Positions 1 through 6,900 are shown, counted from the stretch's first letter. The stretch is 9,795 nt of DNA from an uncultured Actinomycetes bacterium (GCA_945957335.1 CAMFLJ010000128.1:1-9795); one strand, 5' to 3'. Program-made: numbers and translations. Notes: generated from the sequence alone by a model not told the origin.

Positions 1-33
1 AGACAGGAGCATGAAGTGGGCGCGGTTGCTCAC
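1..33 (-). CDS. 5' end of a truncated gene following the GT2 gene (possibly DUF2304 protein)
   Basis: On the minus strand a GTG codon at 33-31 overlaps the TGA stop of the GT2 gene (32-30) in a GTGA arrangement. The same junction type is used elsewhere in this operon. Eleven codons are visible before the window ends and read V/M-S-N-R-A-H-F-M-L-L-S, a hydrophobic beginning compatible with a membrane protein. DPM1-like GT2 genes are often followed by a small DUF2304 membrane protein, so that is my best guess. It rests on gene order, not on recognisable sequence. No clear ribosome binding site precedes it, which fits translational coupling to the GT2 gene. Confidence 0.5.
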   Translation of the reverse strand, partial: MSNRAHFMLLS

Positions 34-797
34 GACGCCACCACCGCCTCGGGGGTGGCGTCGGTGCCCGGCCCCTGGATGCGCTTGCTGGTGGCGAGCA
101 CCAGCAGCACCCGCACGTAGTGGTAGGCCAGCCGGAAGCGTCGGTTGGAGGCCTGGCCGGCCACCCGCTCGTGCATCACCACCGGCACCTCCCGCACGTC
201 GAAGCCGGCCCGGCAGGCCAGCACGAGCGCCTCGACGGAGTCCATGTACTCGATCGGGTAGTCGGTCGCGAACGACCGGAGCACGCCCGGGCCGAAGGCC
301 CGGAAGCCCGACGAGGTGTCGCTGAAGCGCCTGCCGGCCAGGCGGGCGATGGCCCAGCGCAGGACCCGCATGGCGAGCCCGCGGCTGCGGCCGACCTTGT
401 AGTCGCCCTCGCCGGCGAAGCGGGAGCCCACCACCATGTCGGCGCCCTGGTCGAGCTCGTCGAGCAGGACCTGGATCTGGCCGGCGTCGTGCTGGCCGTC
501 GGCGTCGAACTGCAGGGCCCGCTCGTAGCCCATCTCGACGGCGTAGCGGAAGCCGGTGCGCAGGGCACCGCCGATGCCGAGGTTGAACGGGAGCTGCAGG
601 CACACCGCGCCCTCGGCGGTGGCCACCGCCGCGGTGGCGTCGATGGAGCCGTCGTCGATGACGACCACGTCGAGGCCCGGGGCGTTGGCCCGCAGGTCGG
701 CGAGCGACTTCGGCAGCGCGTCCTGCTCGTTGAAGGCGGGGATCACCACGAGGGTCCGCGGGCCGTTGCCGCCACCTTCCTCCCCGGGTGTTGCCAT
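30..797 (-). CDS. GT2 family glycosyltransferase (DPM1/polyprenyl-phosphate sugar transferase-like)
   Basis: This is a 255-residue GT-A fold glycosyltransferase of family 2. It probably moves a sugar from a nucleotide-sugar donor to a polyprenyl phosphate or glycan intermediate on the cytoplasmic face of the membrane. The N-terminal strand and nucleotide site read VVIPAFNE (17-24), followed by IDDGS (47-51). The metal-binding DxD motif is FDADGQH with D98 and D100. A later SDTSSGFRAF segment is typical of the dolichol-phosphate-mannose-synthase-like group. There is no long C-terminal membrane domain, only a moderately hydrophobic last helix. It is the fourth gene of the glycan operon, 40 bases after the GNAT gene. 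I chose the ATG at 797 because the conserved fold starts soon after it and a TAGCGT hexamer lies 7 bases upstream. An ATG at 848 in the same frame would add 17 low-complexity residues and overlap the upstream gene. The sugar specificity is unknown. Confidence 0.9.
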   Translation of the reverse strand: MATPGEEGGGNGPRTLVVIPAFNEQDALPKSLADLRANAPGLDVVVIDDGSIDATAAVATAEGAVCLQLPFNLGIGGALRTGFRYAVEMGYERALQFDADGQHDAGQIQVLLDELDQGADMVVGSRFAGEGDYKVGRSRGLAMRVLRWAIARLAGRRFSDTSSGFRAFGPGVLRSFATDYPIEYMDSVEALVLACRAGFDVREVPVVMHERVAGQASNRRFRLAYHYVRVLLVLATSKRIQGPGTDATPEAVVAS

Positions 798-804
798 CGG
801 GCGA

Positions 805-810
805 ACGCTA
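805..810 (-). promoter_or_regulatory. Candidate -10 element before GT2 gene (leaderless)
   Basis: On the minus strand a TAGCGT hexamer (TANNNT type) sits exactly 7 bases before the ATG at 797. This would place the transcription start at or next to the start codon. No Shine-Dalgarno sequence is visible in front of that ATG. No convincing -35 was found. It would act as an internal operon promoter. Confidence 0.4.
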
Positions 811-837
811 TCCGACGCCGCGCCGGGCCCCGGGGAG

Positions 838-1770
838 TCAGTAGGCATCGAAGTCGAGGAACTCCATGGCCGAGAGCTCGAAGGAGGCGGGCACGAACCC
901 GTCGTGGAACGAGTGCAGCACGAGCGCGAGCGGCGACGGCATCCGGGCCTGCGGCAGGCGCACGCCCCGAACCCGCATCCAGGGGTTCCGGCCCCAGTGG
1001 ACGACGAAGGGCGTCCGGTGGTGGCGCGCCACGATGGCGGCCACTCGCCCCGACGGCACCGGCGCGGCGAGGCCCGGGCGGGCGAGCACCTTCAGCACCA
1101 CCCCGAAGGGCAGCCCCGACATGTGGGTGCGGGTCGACACGACGAGCAGGCCGTCGGTGTGGTGCAGCACGTAGGCCGAGCCGGGCTTGGCCAGGCGCCA
1201 GCGCAGGTAGTCGGGGCTCCACACGGGGGCATAGCCGGCGTGGTCGGGGGCCACGAACCCACCCTCGGTGAGGCGGTCGAACGCCGGTGAGGCCAGCAGC
1301 TCGGGCGTGGCGGCCACGGACTCGACCCGGCCGGGACGGCCGACCGGCGCCAGCAGCGTGACGGGCAGCGGGTCGAGCGCCCGCCAACCGAGCGTCGCGA
1401 CCATGCGAGGGGCGGAGTTGGCGTTGGCGACGCCGAGGATGCCGTCGAAGCCCGCGGCGGTGCCGCGCTGGTAGGCGTCCTCGACGGTGCGGCGGAAGGC
1501 ACCCGAGCCGCGCGCGTCGGGGTCGACACCGAGGTCGACACCGACACCGAGGCGACGGCGGGTGCCGCCGGGCTCGACGTAGTCGTTGGGCACCAGGGCG
1601 TAGTTGCCGAGGCGGCGGCCGCCCTCCTCGACGCGCCCCACCGCGGCCGCGGCCACCGGGTTCTCGTCGTAGTACCAGTGCAGGGCGTCGGCGGTGATCG
1701 GCGGGTCGTGGTGGAACACGTCGTTGAGCAGCCTGGCCGTGCGCTCGAGCTCGTCGCGGTCGGTGCTCAC
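838..1770 (-). CDS. GNAT-like N-acyltransferase in glycan operon
   Basis: The gene encodes 310 residues from a GTG start that overlaps the stop of the upstream membrane glycosyltransferase (GTGA). The N-terminal half resembles a GNAT domain. A substrate-side WYYDENP segment comes first, then a strand ending in the acyl-CoA pyrophosphate-binding loop VDPDARGSGAF (R-G-x-G-A form), then an ILGVANANSAP segment and a GW motif typical of the fold's last strands. The C-terminal half (from about residue 175) contains YLRWRLAKP and ends in an acidic FLDFDAY tail. It looks like the second lobe found in two-part GNAT/FemAB-like proteins of exopolysaccharide loci. The likely role is transfer of an acyl group from acyl-CoA to an amino sugar or lipid-linked intermediate in the cytoplasm. 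The substrate cannot be deduced. There is no ribosome binding site, so translation is probably coupled to the gene upstream. Confidence 0.75.
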   Translation of the reverse strand: MSTDRDELERTARLLNDVFHHDPPITADALHWYYDENPVAAAAVGRVEEGGRRLGNYALVPNDYVEPGGTRRRLGVGVDLGVDPDARGSGAFRRTVEDAYQRGTAAGFDGILGVANANSAPRMVATLGWRALDPLPVTLLAPVGRPGRVESVAATPELLASPAFDRLTEGGFVAPDHAGYAPVWSPDYLRWRLAKPGSAYVLHHTDGLLVVSTRTHMSGLPFGVVLKVLARPGLAAPVPSGRVAAIVARHHRTPFVVHWGRNPWMRVRGVRLPQARMPSPLALVLHSFHDGFVPASFELSAMEFLDFDAY

Positions 1771-3230
1771 GGGGTGGCCACCACCGGATCGGTGCCGGGC
1801 GCGTCGGGGCCGGTCGGCACCGGCGCGTCGTCGGTCGCCGGATCGGTGCCGGCGCCGCCCCCGGGCCGCCACGAGCGACGGCCGGGGTGCTCGCCGATCA
1901 CCGGCTCGTGGCGCAGCAGGCGCACGACGGCGTCGATGGCGACGGCCGCGAGCACGACGATCGAGACCTCGGCCGCGGTGCGGTAGCGCGTGCTGCCGAA
2001 GGCGGTGGCCGCGGTGACGGTGGCCAGCACCGCCCAGAGGCCGACGACGAGCAGCGGCCCGCGCCGGCGCCACTGGATCACCGCGCCGGCCACGGCGAAG
2101 GGCACGAGCACGACGTACTGCCAGAACCCCAGCCAGGCGGCGAAGGCCGGGCGGCCCTCGAGGATGTCGAGGCGGATCTGGTCGAGGGGCTGGTAGAGGC
2201 CCCACATGCGCCCGATGCGGGCCGGCACGACCACCGTGACCAGGCGCTTGGTGTGCGAGCTGATGTACTCGGTGGCCTGCTTGCGCACCACGACGTCGCG
2301 CTGCGACTCGTCGAGCAGCTCACCGTTGGGGCCGTGGGGCTGCGGGCCGCCGCAGTCGAGGTTCCAGAAGCCGATGTAGCGGCCGTAGTAGGTGGCGTCG
2401 CAGTTGGCCTGGATGGCCACCGTGCCGGCGCCGTCGGAGAGCAGCACCCGCTCCTTCATCACCATGTTGTTGCGCACGATCCACGGGGTGATCACGGCGA
2501 GGCCGACCACGCCCACCACGGCGTAGCGGAAGATGCGGGTGCGCCACGGCAGCGGGGCCCGGTAGAGCGCGACGGCCGCCACGATCGGGAGGAAGAGCAC
2601 GAGCTCGGCCCGGCTCAGCGCCGCGAAGCCGGCGGCGAGCGCGAACCACACGCCGTTGGCGACCGTGGGCGATCGCCAGAACCGCAGGCCCATGAGCGAG
2701 GTCAGGAACGCGAAGACGATGGCCGAGGTCTCCGACATGACGAGGCCGTCGTTGATCCAGATGTTGGCGTAGACCGCGGTGAGGACCGCGGCGATGATGC
2801 CCACCCGCTCGTCGACGAGCGCGCGCCCGAGCAGGCCGGCCAGCACGATCGACACCGCGCCGAGGAAGGCCGACACGACCTGGTGGTCGCGCACCGTGTC
2901 GAGACCGAACCACGACGCCACGCCGAGGTAGGTGACGTACACCGGCGGGTGCCCGGCGGTGGGCTCGACGTGGCCCACGGGGGTGACGACCTCGACCACC
3001 CGGCCGTCGGCCAGGGTGACCTGCTCCTTGCCGCCGAAGAGGTAGCGGTAGGGGTCGATGTAGCCCTTGCCGTCGGCGAGGAGCTTGGCGCCCTCGTGGT
3101 AGTAGAGCGCGTCGCCGCCGACCTTCTCGTTGGTGCCGGCGTAGATGAACACCAGCCGCACGCCGAGCCCGGCGAGGGTGACGAGCAGCAGGACCGTGGC
3201 GAAGCGCGACCAGCGCGGCTTGGTGCTCAT
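1767..3230 (-). CDS. GT39/ArnT-like integral membrane glycosyltransferase (GT-C fold)
   Basis: This 487-residue polytopic membrane protein has about ten hydrophobic segments. The first spans about residues 10-32. It is followed by the outside loop carrying the GT-C acidic motif GGDALYYHEGAKLL (D40) and a GHPPVYVTYLG segment. Other family features are SRAEL before a hydrophobic helix, ITPWIVRNN, and STRYRTAAEVS near the last membrane helix. Members use polyprenyl-phosphate sugars and transfer them on the outer side of the membrane to lipids, proteins or glycans. The downstream DPM1-like GT2 could make such a donor. The ATG at 3230 overlaps the TGA of the deacetylase gene (ATGA) and has no ribosome binding site, pointing to coupled translation. 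The last 38 or so residues are a hydrophilic tail rich in Asp, Pro and Thr that contains a duplicated GTDP block. Donor and acceptor are unknown. Confidence 0.85.
   Translation of the reverse strand: MSTKPRWSRFATVLLLVTLAGLGVRLVFIYAGTNEKVGGDALYYHEGAKLLADGKGYIDPYRYLFGGKEQVTLADGRVVEVVTPVGHVEPTAGHPPVYVTYLGVASWFGLDTVRDHQVVSAFLGAVSIVLAGLLGRALVDERVGIIAAVLTAVYANIWINDGLVMSETSAIVFAFLTSLMGLRFWRSPTVANGVWFALAAGFAALSRAELVLFLPIVAAVALYRAPLPWRTRIFRYAVVGVVGLAVITPWIVRNNMVMKERVLLSDGAGTVAIQANCDATYYGRYIGFWNLDCGGPQPHGPNGELLDESQRDVVVRKQATEYISSHTKRLVTVVVPARIGRMWGLYQPLDQIRLDILEGRPAFAAWLGFWQYVVLVPFAVAGAVIQWRRRGPLLVVGLWAVLATVTAATAFGSTRYRTAAEVSIVVLAAVAIDAVVRLLRHEPVIGEHPGRRSWRPGGGAGTDPATDDAPVPTGPDAPGTDPVVATP
1784..1852. 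repeat. 15-base direct repeat inside the C-terminal tail of the GT-C gene
   Basis: The 15-base unit CCGGATCGGTGCCGG occurs at 1784-1798 and again at 1838-1852, a 54-base period (18 codons). In the minus-strand protein it gives two GTDP blocks 18 residues apart in a disordered-looking tail. It is probably a small internal duplication in low-complexity coding sequence. Confidence 0.8.
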
Positions 3231-4111
3231 GCGGAGGGGGCCCGGCGGCGGAGCATGCCCTGGAGCGCACCGGTGGTGGTGCCGTCGTCGGGCGGGCGGA
3301 ACCCGGGCAGCTCGCCGAGCCCGGCCACGGCCTCGGCCAGGCGGGGGCCGACGCCGGCGTCGGCGAAGACGCGCTCGACGCGGGCCATCATCCCCTTGCG
3401 GTTGGTCCGCCCCACGACGCTGGCCGGCAGGCCGCCGTGCTCGAAGACGTAGAACCGTTCGCCCGGGTCGAACTCCCAGGGGTGGCAGTAGGTCCAGAGC
3501 ACGGTGCGGGGGTCGGCGGTGGCCATGCCCCGGCGCCGCACCGCGTCGGGCAGGACCCGCACGTAGGTGCCGCCGAGGAACGGGATGGCCCGGCCGCGGA
3601 CGAGCAGGATCGGGCACGGCAGCTCGACGAGGCCGTTGGGCCAGCGGAACGGGGTGGCCGGGGCGCCGGGCCAGCCGTAGAGCGGGCTGGGGGCCGGCAT
3701 CACACTCGAGGAGTAGCGAAAGCCCAGGTCAGCGAGGATGTCGACCGCCCAGGCGGTCTCGGGCACCAGCGAGAACTGGGGGGCCCGGAAGCCCACGACC
3801 TCGGCGCCGCCGACGTCCTCGAGCAGGGCCCGGGCGTCGTGGTTCTGGCGCTTGAAGCGCTCGGGGTCGAGCAGGTCGAGCGGCACGTGGTGGAAGCCGT
3901 GCACGGCCAGCTCGTGGCCGGCGGCGGCGATGCGGGCGATCAGGGCCGGGTGGCGCCGCACGAGGTCGCCCACGCAGAACACGGTGCCGGTGATCCCGAG
4001 CTCGTCGAGGCGGTCGAGGAGCCGGTCCATGACGCCCTCGAGGCGCGACTCCTGCGCCGGCGAGGTGCGCAGGTCCTCGAGATCGAGGGTGAAGGTGACC
4101 GGCGGGGACAT
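3227..4111 (-). CDS. Polysaccharide deacetylase, PEP-CTERM/exosortase-locus-like subfamily
   Basis: This 294-residue NodB-type carbohydrate esterase (CE4-like) is predicted to remove N-acetyl groups from a surface or capsule polysaccharide. Motif 1 is FTLDLEDL with D10 and D13. Motif 2 is HGFHH with H71 and H75 as likely metal ligands. GFRAPQFS matches the R-A-P motif, followed by YSSSVMP. The C-terminal YCHPWEFDP and the FYVFEHGG region resemble the DUF3473-like end of the subfamily found in PEP-CTERM/XrtA exopolysaccharide loci. No signal peptide is seen, which is usual for this subfamily. The ATG at 4111 directly precedes the conserved first strand and has a TACACT hexamer 7 bases upstream. 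It is the first gene of the leftward operon and shares four bases with the membrane glycosyltransferase gene. Subfamily assignment is from remembered motifs, not a search. Confidence 0.88.
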   Translation of the reverse strand: MSPPVTFTLDLEDLRTSPAQESRLEGVMDRLLDRLDELGITGTVFCVGDLVRRHPALIARIAAAGHELAVHGFHHVPLDLLDPERFKRQNHDARALLEDVGGAEVVGFRAPQFSLVPETAWAVDILADLGFRYSSSVMPAPSPLYGWPGAPATPFRWPNGLVELPCPILLVRGRAIPFLGGTYVRVLPDAVRRRGMATADPRTVLWTYCHPWEFDPGERFYVFEHGGLPASVVGRTNRKGMMARVERVFADAGVGPRLAEAVAGLGELPGFRPPDDGTTTGALQGMLRRRAPSA

Positions 4112-4118
4112 CGCCGAG

Positions 4119-4124
4119 AGTGTA
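4119..4124 (-). promoter_or_regulatory. Candidate -10 element of the glycan operon (leaderless)
   Basis: On the minus strand TACACT lies 7 bases before the ATG at 4111 and no Shine-Dalgarno sequence is present. The transcript would begin at or very near the start codon. No good -35 hexamer is seen at the expected distance. Confidence 0.5.
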
Positions 4125-4208
4125 CGAGGGCGACCGACCCCGGATGCCGACCCCCACGAGGCCCCGGTGACGTCGACCTGACAGGGGGCCGTGCCACAAT
4201 GTCGGGGT

Positions 4209-4236
4209 CGCCCGGGAGAGGTGGCTCCCCGGGGCG
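4209..4236 (+). other. Hairpin in the 5' leader of the acyltransferase gene
   Basis: The left arm CGCCCGGGAG (4209-4218) pairs with CTCCC and GGGCG in 4225-4236, with a two-base bulge on the right arm and a six-base loop AGGTGG. If transcription starts near 4207 the hairpin would sit at the very 5' end of the mRNA. In this GC background it may be accidental. Confidence 0.35.
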
Positions 4237-4279
4237 CGGTCGGGTGGCCATGGCTCCCGGCGGTTCGTACCGGACGAGT

Positions 4280-4286
4280 GGAAGGG
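4280..4286 (+). promoter_or_regulatory. Ribosome binding site of the acyltransferase gene
   Basis: GGAAGGG is followed by five bases and then ATG at 4292. It decides the start: the same reading frame is open far upstream, but only this ATG has a good ribosome binding site and directly precedes the conserved domain. Confidence 0.65.
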
Positions 4287-4291
4287 CATCG

Positions 4292-6370
4292 ATGGCGACC
4301 ACGATCGATCCCGTCGGGAGCGAACCCACGGTCGAACCGGTCGAGTCCGAGCAGCCGCCCGCCAAGCCCGGGCGCATGCGCCACATGCCCGCCCTCGACG
4401 GCATGCGCGGCCTCTTCGTCATCATCGGCCCGCTCGCCTACCACTTCGCGCCCTACTGGATCCCGGGCGGCATCCTCGGCATCGACCTCTTCTTCGTCCT
4501 GTCGAGCTTCCTGATCTTCTCGCTCGCCCTCCACGAGTGGGACCGCAGCGGCCGCTTCGACGTGGGCAGCTACGCCTCGCGCCGGGTGCGGCGGCTGTTC
4601 CCGGCCCTCATCCTGTGCTTCGTCGCCACTGCGCTCTGGACCGCCTTCTTCCTCGACAAGTCACAGATCGCCAAGTGGACCGGCGGCATCACCGCGGCGA
4701 TGAGCTACGTGGCCAACTGGAAGGAGATCTTCGGGGGCGTCAGCTACTTCGACGCCAGCCAGTACTCCAACCCCCAGCCGTTCCGCCACGTGTGGTCGTT
4801 CGCCATCGAGGAGCAGTTCTACCTGTTCGTGCCGATCTTCCTGATCGTCTGCATGAAGTGGCTGAACAAGAAGGTCATGCTCGCCGTCGCCGTCATCGGC
4901 GCCGTCGTCTCCGCCATCTGGATGGCGATGATCTTCGACCCGACGAACCCCCAGACCCTCTCGCGGGCCTACTACGGCACCGACACCCGGGCGTTCGCCC
5001 TCCTCCTCGGCATCGCCATGGCGATCGTGTGCCACTGGTACGGCGACCCCCGCAGCCGGTGGGGCCACTGGATGACCCAGTTCATGGGCCTCATCGCCAC
5101 CGGGGTGTTCCTCTACCTGATGTTCACCACGAGCGAGAAGACGCAGTGGCTCTTCGCCGACGGCGGCTTCTTCCTGGTGGCGATCCTCGCCGTGTTCATG
5201 ACCCGTGCGGTCTCCATGCCCAAGGGCTGGCTGCACTGGATCTACGAGAACAAGTTCCTCATGTGGGCCGGCCGCATCGGGTTCGGGCTCTACCTGTACC
5301 ACTGGCTCGTCTACATCGCCGTCGACAGCGACAAGTCCCCCGACGCCCCCGGGCTGAACAGCCCCCGCGACATGATCCTCGGGTTCGGCCTGACGTTCCT
5401 GATCGCGTGGCTCAGCTACAAGTACATCGAGAAGCCCTTCATCAAGGGCCGCTGGCCGGGCTGGAAGCTCGCCGCCGGGCTCGGCGCCGGCATCATCCTC
5501 GCCCTCGGCCTGCTCCTCTACGCCAACACCGTGCGCCGCCCCTCCGCGGTGGCCCTGGCCGACGCCACCGGCGGCCAGACCACCAGCGTCTCGATGGGCA
5601 ACGGCTCCCAGTGCGTGGCCCCGCCCGGCTCCGACCCCGTGAAGGTGCTCGTCGTCGGCGACTCGGTGATGGTGCAGATGGCGCAGGCCCTGCGCGACTG
5701 GTGCGCCCAGAACCCGGGCCAGATCGTGGTGTTCAGCGACGCCCACATCGGCTGCGGCACCACCCGCGGCGGCGAGAAGCGCTACGACGCCGGCCCCGGC
5801 TCCATGGGTGACGTGTGCGCCACGTGGGCCGACCCGACCGACCCGCAGGTGGTGGCCGACCCGGAGGTCGTCTCGTGGGTCACCTCCGTCGACTCGTTCC
5901 GGCCCGACGTCGTGTTCACCTACGCGAGCTCGTGGGACGCCATCGACCGCAAGGTGCCGTCCGTCGGCATCACCGACTGGGAGAAGCCCGGCGACCCCCA
6001 GTACGACGCCTACCTGAAGAGCGAGTACTCCGACGCCATCTCGATCCTCACCGCCCGGGGCGCCTCGCTGGCCTGGATGATCTCGCCGTACCTGAACCGC
6101 CCGGACCCGGCGAACTCGCCGGACCGCACCGACCGGATGAACGAGATCACCCTGCCGATGGTCGAGGCGCTCCAGCGCCACGCCCTCATCGACTACCCGG
6201 GCTACCTCGGGCCCCTCGGCGGTGACAAGGAGCGGCTCACCCGCGACGACGGCACCCACGTGCGGGCCGACCAGCTCCAGAACGTCGCCTCGTGGCTGGC
6301 GCCCCAGCTGATCGCCGCCGGGCGCTCGCAGGGCGTGCCGTCGGACTCCGCCCCCGCACCGTCGAACTGA
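4292..6370 (+). CDS. Acyltransferase-3 (OafA/YrhL-like) with C-terminal SGNH domain
   Basis: This 692-residue membrane O-acyltransferase probably acetylates or acylates an envelope polysaccharide outside the membrane. A hydrophilic N-terminus of about 30 residues precedes the acyltransferase-3 domain (about 32-410), which has around ten membrane helices. Family motifs are LDGMRG with R39, the catalytic-type H51, GIDLFFVLSSFLI, RRVRRLFPAL, WSFAIEEQFYLF (E173, E174), FGLYLYHW and YIEKPF near the end. After a last hydrophobic segment and a linker, an extracytoplasmic SGNH domain begins. Its nucleophile block is VVGDS (G456, D457, S458) and its last block is DDGTH with D653 and H656, completing a Ser-Asp-His triad. 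In known two-domain members the membrane part brings the acyl group across and the SGNH domain passes it to the sugar. It is divergent from the glycan operon, which suggests a shared polymer. The usual FFxLSGF motif has Ser72 in place of Gly. Confidence 0.93.
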   Translation: MATTIDPVGSEPTVEPVESEQPPAKPGRMRHMPALDGMRGLFVIIGPLAYHFAPYWIPGGILGIDLFFVLSSFLIFSLALHEWDRSGRFDVGSYASRRVRRLFPALILCFVATALWTAFFLDKSQIAKWTGGITAAMSYVANWKEIFGGVSYFDASQYSNPQPFRHVWSFAIEEQFYLFVPIFLIVCMKWLNKKVMLAVAVIGAVVSAIWMAMIFDPTNPQTLSRAYYGTDTRAFALLLGIAMAIVCHWYGDPRSRWGHWMTQFMGLIATGVFLYLMFTTSEKTQWLFADGGFFLVAILAVFMTRAVSMPKGWLHWIYENKFLMWAGRIGFGLYLYHWLVYIAVDSDKSPDAPGLNSPRDMILGFGLTFLIAWLSYKYIEKPFIKGRWPGWKLAAGLGAGIILALGLLLYANTVRRPSAVALADATGGQTTSVSMGNGSQCVAPPGSDPVKVLVVGDSVMVQMAQALRDWCAQNPGQIVVFSDAHIGCGTTRGGEKRYDAGPGSMGDVCATWADPTDPQVVADPEVVSWVTSVDSFRPDVVFTYASSWDAIDRKVPSVGITDWEKPGDPQYDAYLKSEYSDAISILTARGASLAWMISPYLNRPDPANSPDRTDRMNEITLPMVEALQRHALIDYPGYLGPLGGDKERLTRDDGTHVRADQLQNVASWLAPQLIAAGRSQGVPSDSAPAPSN

Positions 6371-6378
6371 CCGATCCC

Positions 6379-6409
6379 CGGTGGCGACGGGCCGCCCCCG
6401 TCGCCACCG
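6379..6409. terminator. Bidirectional hairpin terminator between convergent genes
   Basis: A perfect 12-base-pair inverted repeat (CGGTGGCGACGG and its complement) encloses a seven-base loop. It lies 8 bases after the acyltransferase stop and 13 bases from the MaoC stop. There is no T-run on either side, as is common in high-GC actinobacteria. It can serve both strands. Confidence 0.8.
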
Positions 6410-6422
6410 TCGGGTCGATGCG

Positions 6423-6896
6423 TCAGCCGCGGGGCGCCATGTAGAGGATCTGCATGCCGTAGCGCAGCGAGGGCTTCTCGACGCCGACCACCGCGATCTC
6501 GATCTCGGCGGTGATCAGGGTGCCCTTGGGCAGGGCCTCGGCCCCCACGACCCGCGAGCGGGCGTGGATCCGCGAACCGGCGGGGACCGGAGCCAGGAAG
6601 CGCAGGCCGCTGGCGCCGTAGTTGACCGCGCTCCCCTGCCCGGTGACCTGGAGCGGGAACGAGGCCATGCCGGGCAGCAGGCTGAGGGTGAGGAAGCCGT
6701 GGGCGATGGGGCCACCGAAGGGGCTCTCCTTCTTGGCCCGCTCGACGTCGACGTGGATCCACTGCGTGTCGCCGGTGAGCTCGGCGAAGCCGTTGATCTT
6801 CTCCTGGGTCACCTCGACCTCGGCACCCCAGTCGCCGAACTCGTCGGACGCCAGGGCGTTGATCCCGTCGACGTCGTCGAACTTCACCTCGTGCAT
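6423..6896 (-). CDS. MaoC/NodN-like (R)-specific enoyl-CoA hydratase (HtdZ-type)
   Basis: This 157-residue single hot-dog-fold protein is predicted to hydrate trans-2-enoyl-CoA (or dehydrate (R)-3-hydroxyacyl-CoA) in the cytosol. The hydratase-2 signature is complete: a TGDTQWIHVD segment carries D43 and H48 as the catalytic pair, then FGGPIAHGF (H66, G67) closes the motif. The downstream NYG and RFLAPVPAGSRI segments match mycobacterial HtdZ/NodN-type proteins, which have nearly the same length. The ATG at 6896 has a good GGGGAG four bases upstream, so the long open frame further upstream is not part of the gene. It lies 59 bases after the truncated haemoglobin gene on the same strand and near a divergent acyl-CoA dehydrogenase, which supports a role in acyl-CoA metabolism. 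Substrate chain length is unknown. Confidence 0.92.
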   Translation of the reverse strand: MHEVKFDDVDGINALASDEFGDWGAEVEVTQEKINGFAELTGDTQWIHVDVERAKKESPFGGPIAHGFLTLSLLPGMASFPLQVTGQGSAVNYGASGLRFLAPVPAGSRIHARSRVVGAEALPKGTLITAEIEIAVVGVEKPSLRYGMQILYMAPRG

Positions 6897-6900
6897 CGAA

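Larger units (their letters stand above)
4112..4291. promoter_or_regulatory. Divergent intergenic control region (deacetylase operon / acyltransferase)
   Basis: These 180 bases separate two divergent envelope genes. The left side carries the TACACT element for the deacetylase operon. The right side holds a weak CACAAT -10 candidate (4195-4200, no convincing -35), a GC-rich hairpin (4209-4236), a TGGCTCCC direct repeat (4223-4230 and 4251-4258, approximate ends) and the acyltransferase ribosome binding site. No short gene is supported here. Confidence 0.6.

Noticed and set aside
798..848. Longer GT2 start at the ATG at 848
   Set aside because: It adds 17 low-complexity residues and has only a distant GGAG 13 bases upstream. 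The -10-like hexamer 7 bases before 797 favours the shorter form. It cannot be fully excluded.
120..1290. Plus-strand open frames opposite the GT2 and GNAT genes
   Set aside because: Arg/Pro/Gly/His-rich complement shadows with no motifs.
1887..3452. 521-codon open frame on the plus strand opposite the GT-C gene
   Set aside because: Its composition is dominated by Arg, His, Gly, Ala and Asp, as expected from the complement of a high-GC gene. The minus-strand frame has clear membrane segments and family motifs.
3437..4291. N-terminal extension of the acyltransferase frame by 285 codons
   Set aside because: It runs through the antisense of the deacetylase gene, and a good ribosome binding site and the conserved domain support the ATG at 4292.
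4112..4534. N-terminal extension of the deacetylase
   Set aside because: It would overlap the start of the acyltransferase gene on the other strand and adds no conserved sequence. The ATG at 4111 begins right before the first catalytic strand.
4661..6259. 532-codon open frame on the minus strand opposite the acyltransferase
   Set aside because: It is a low-complexity Gly/Val/His/Asp shadow. The plus-strand frame carries the acyltransferase-3 and SGNH motifs.
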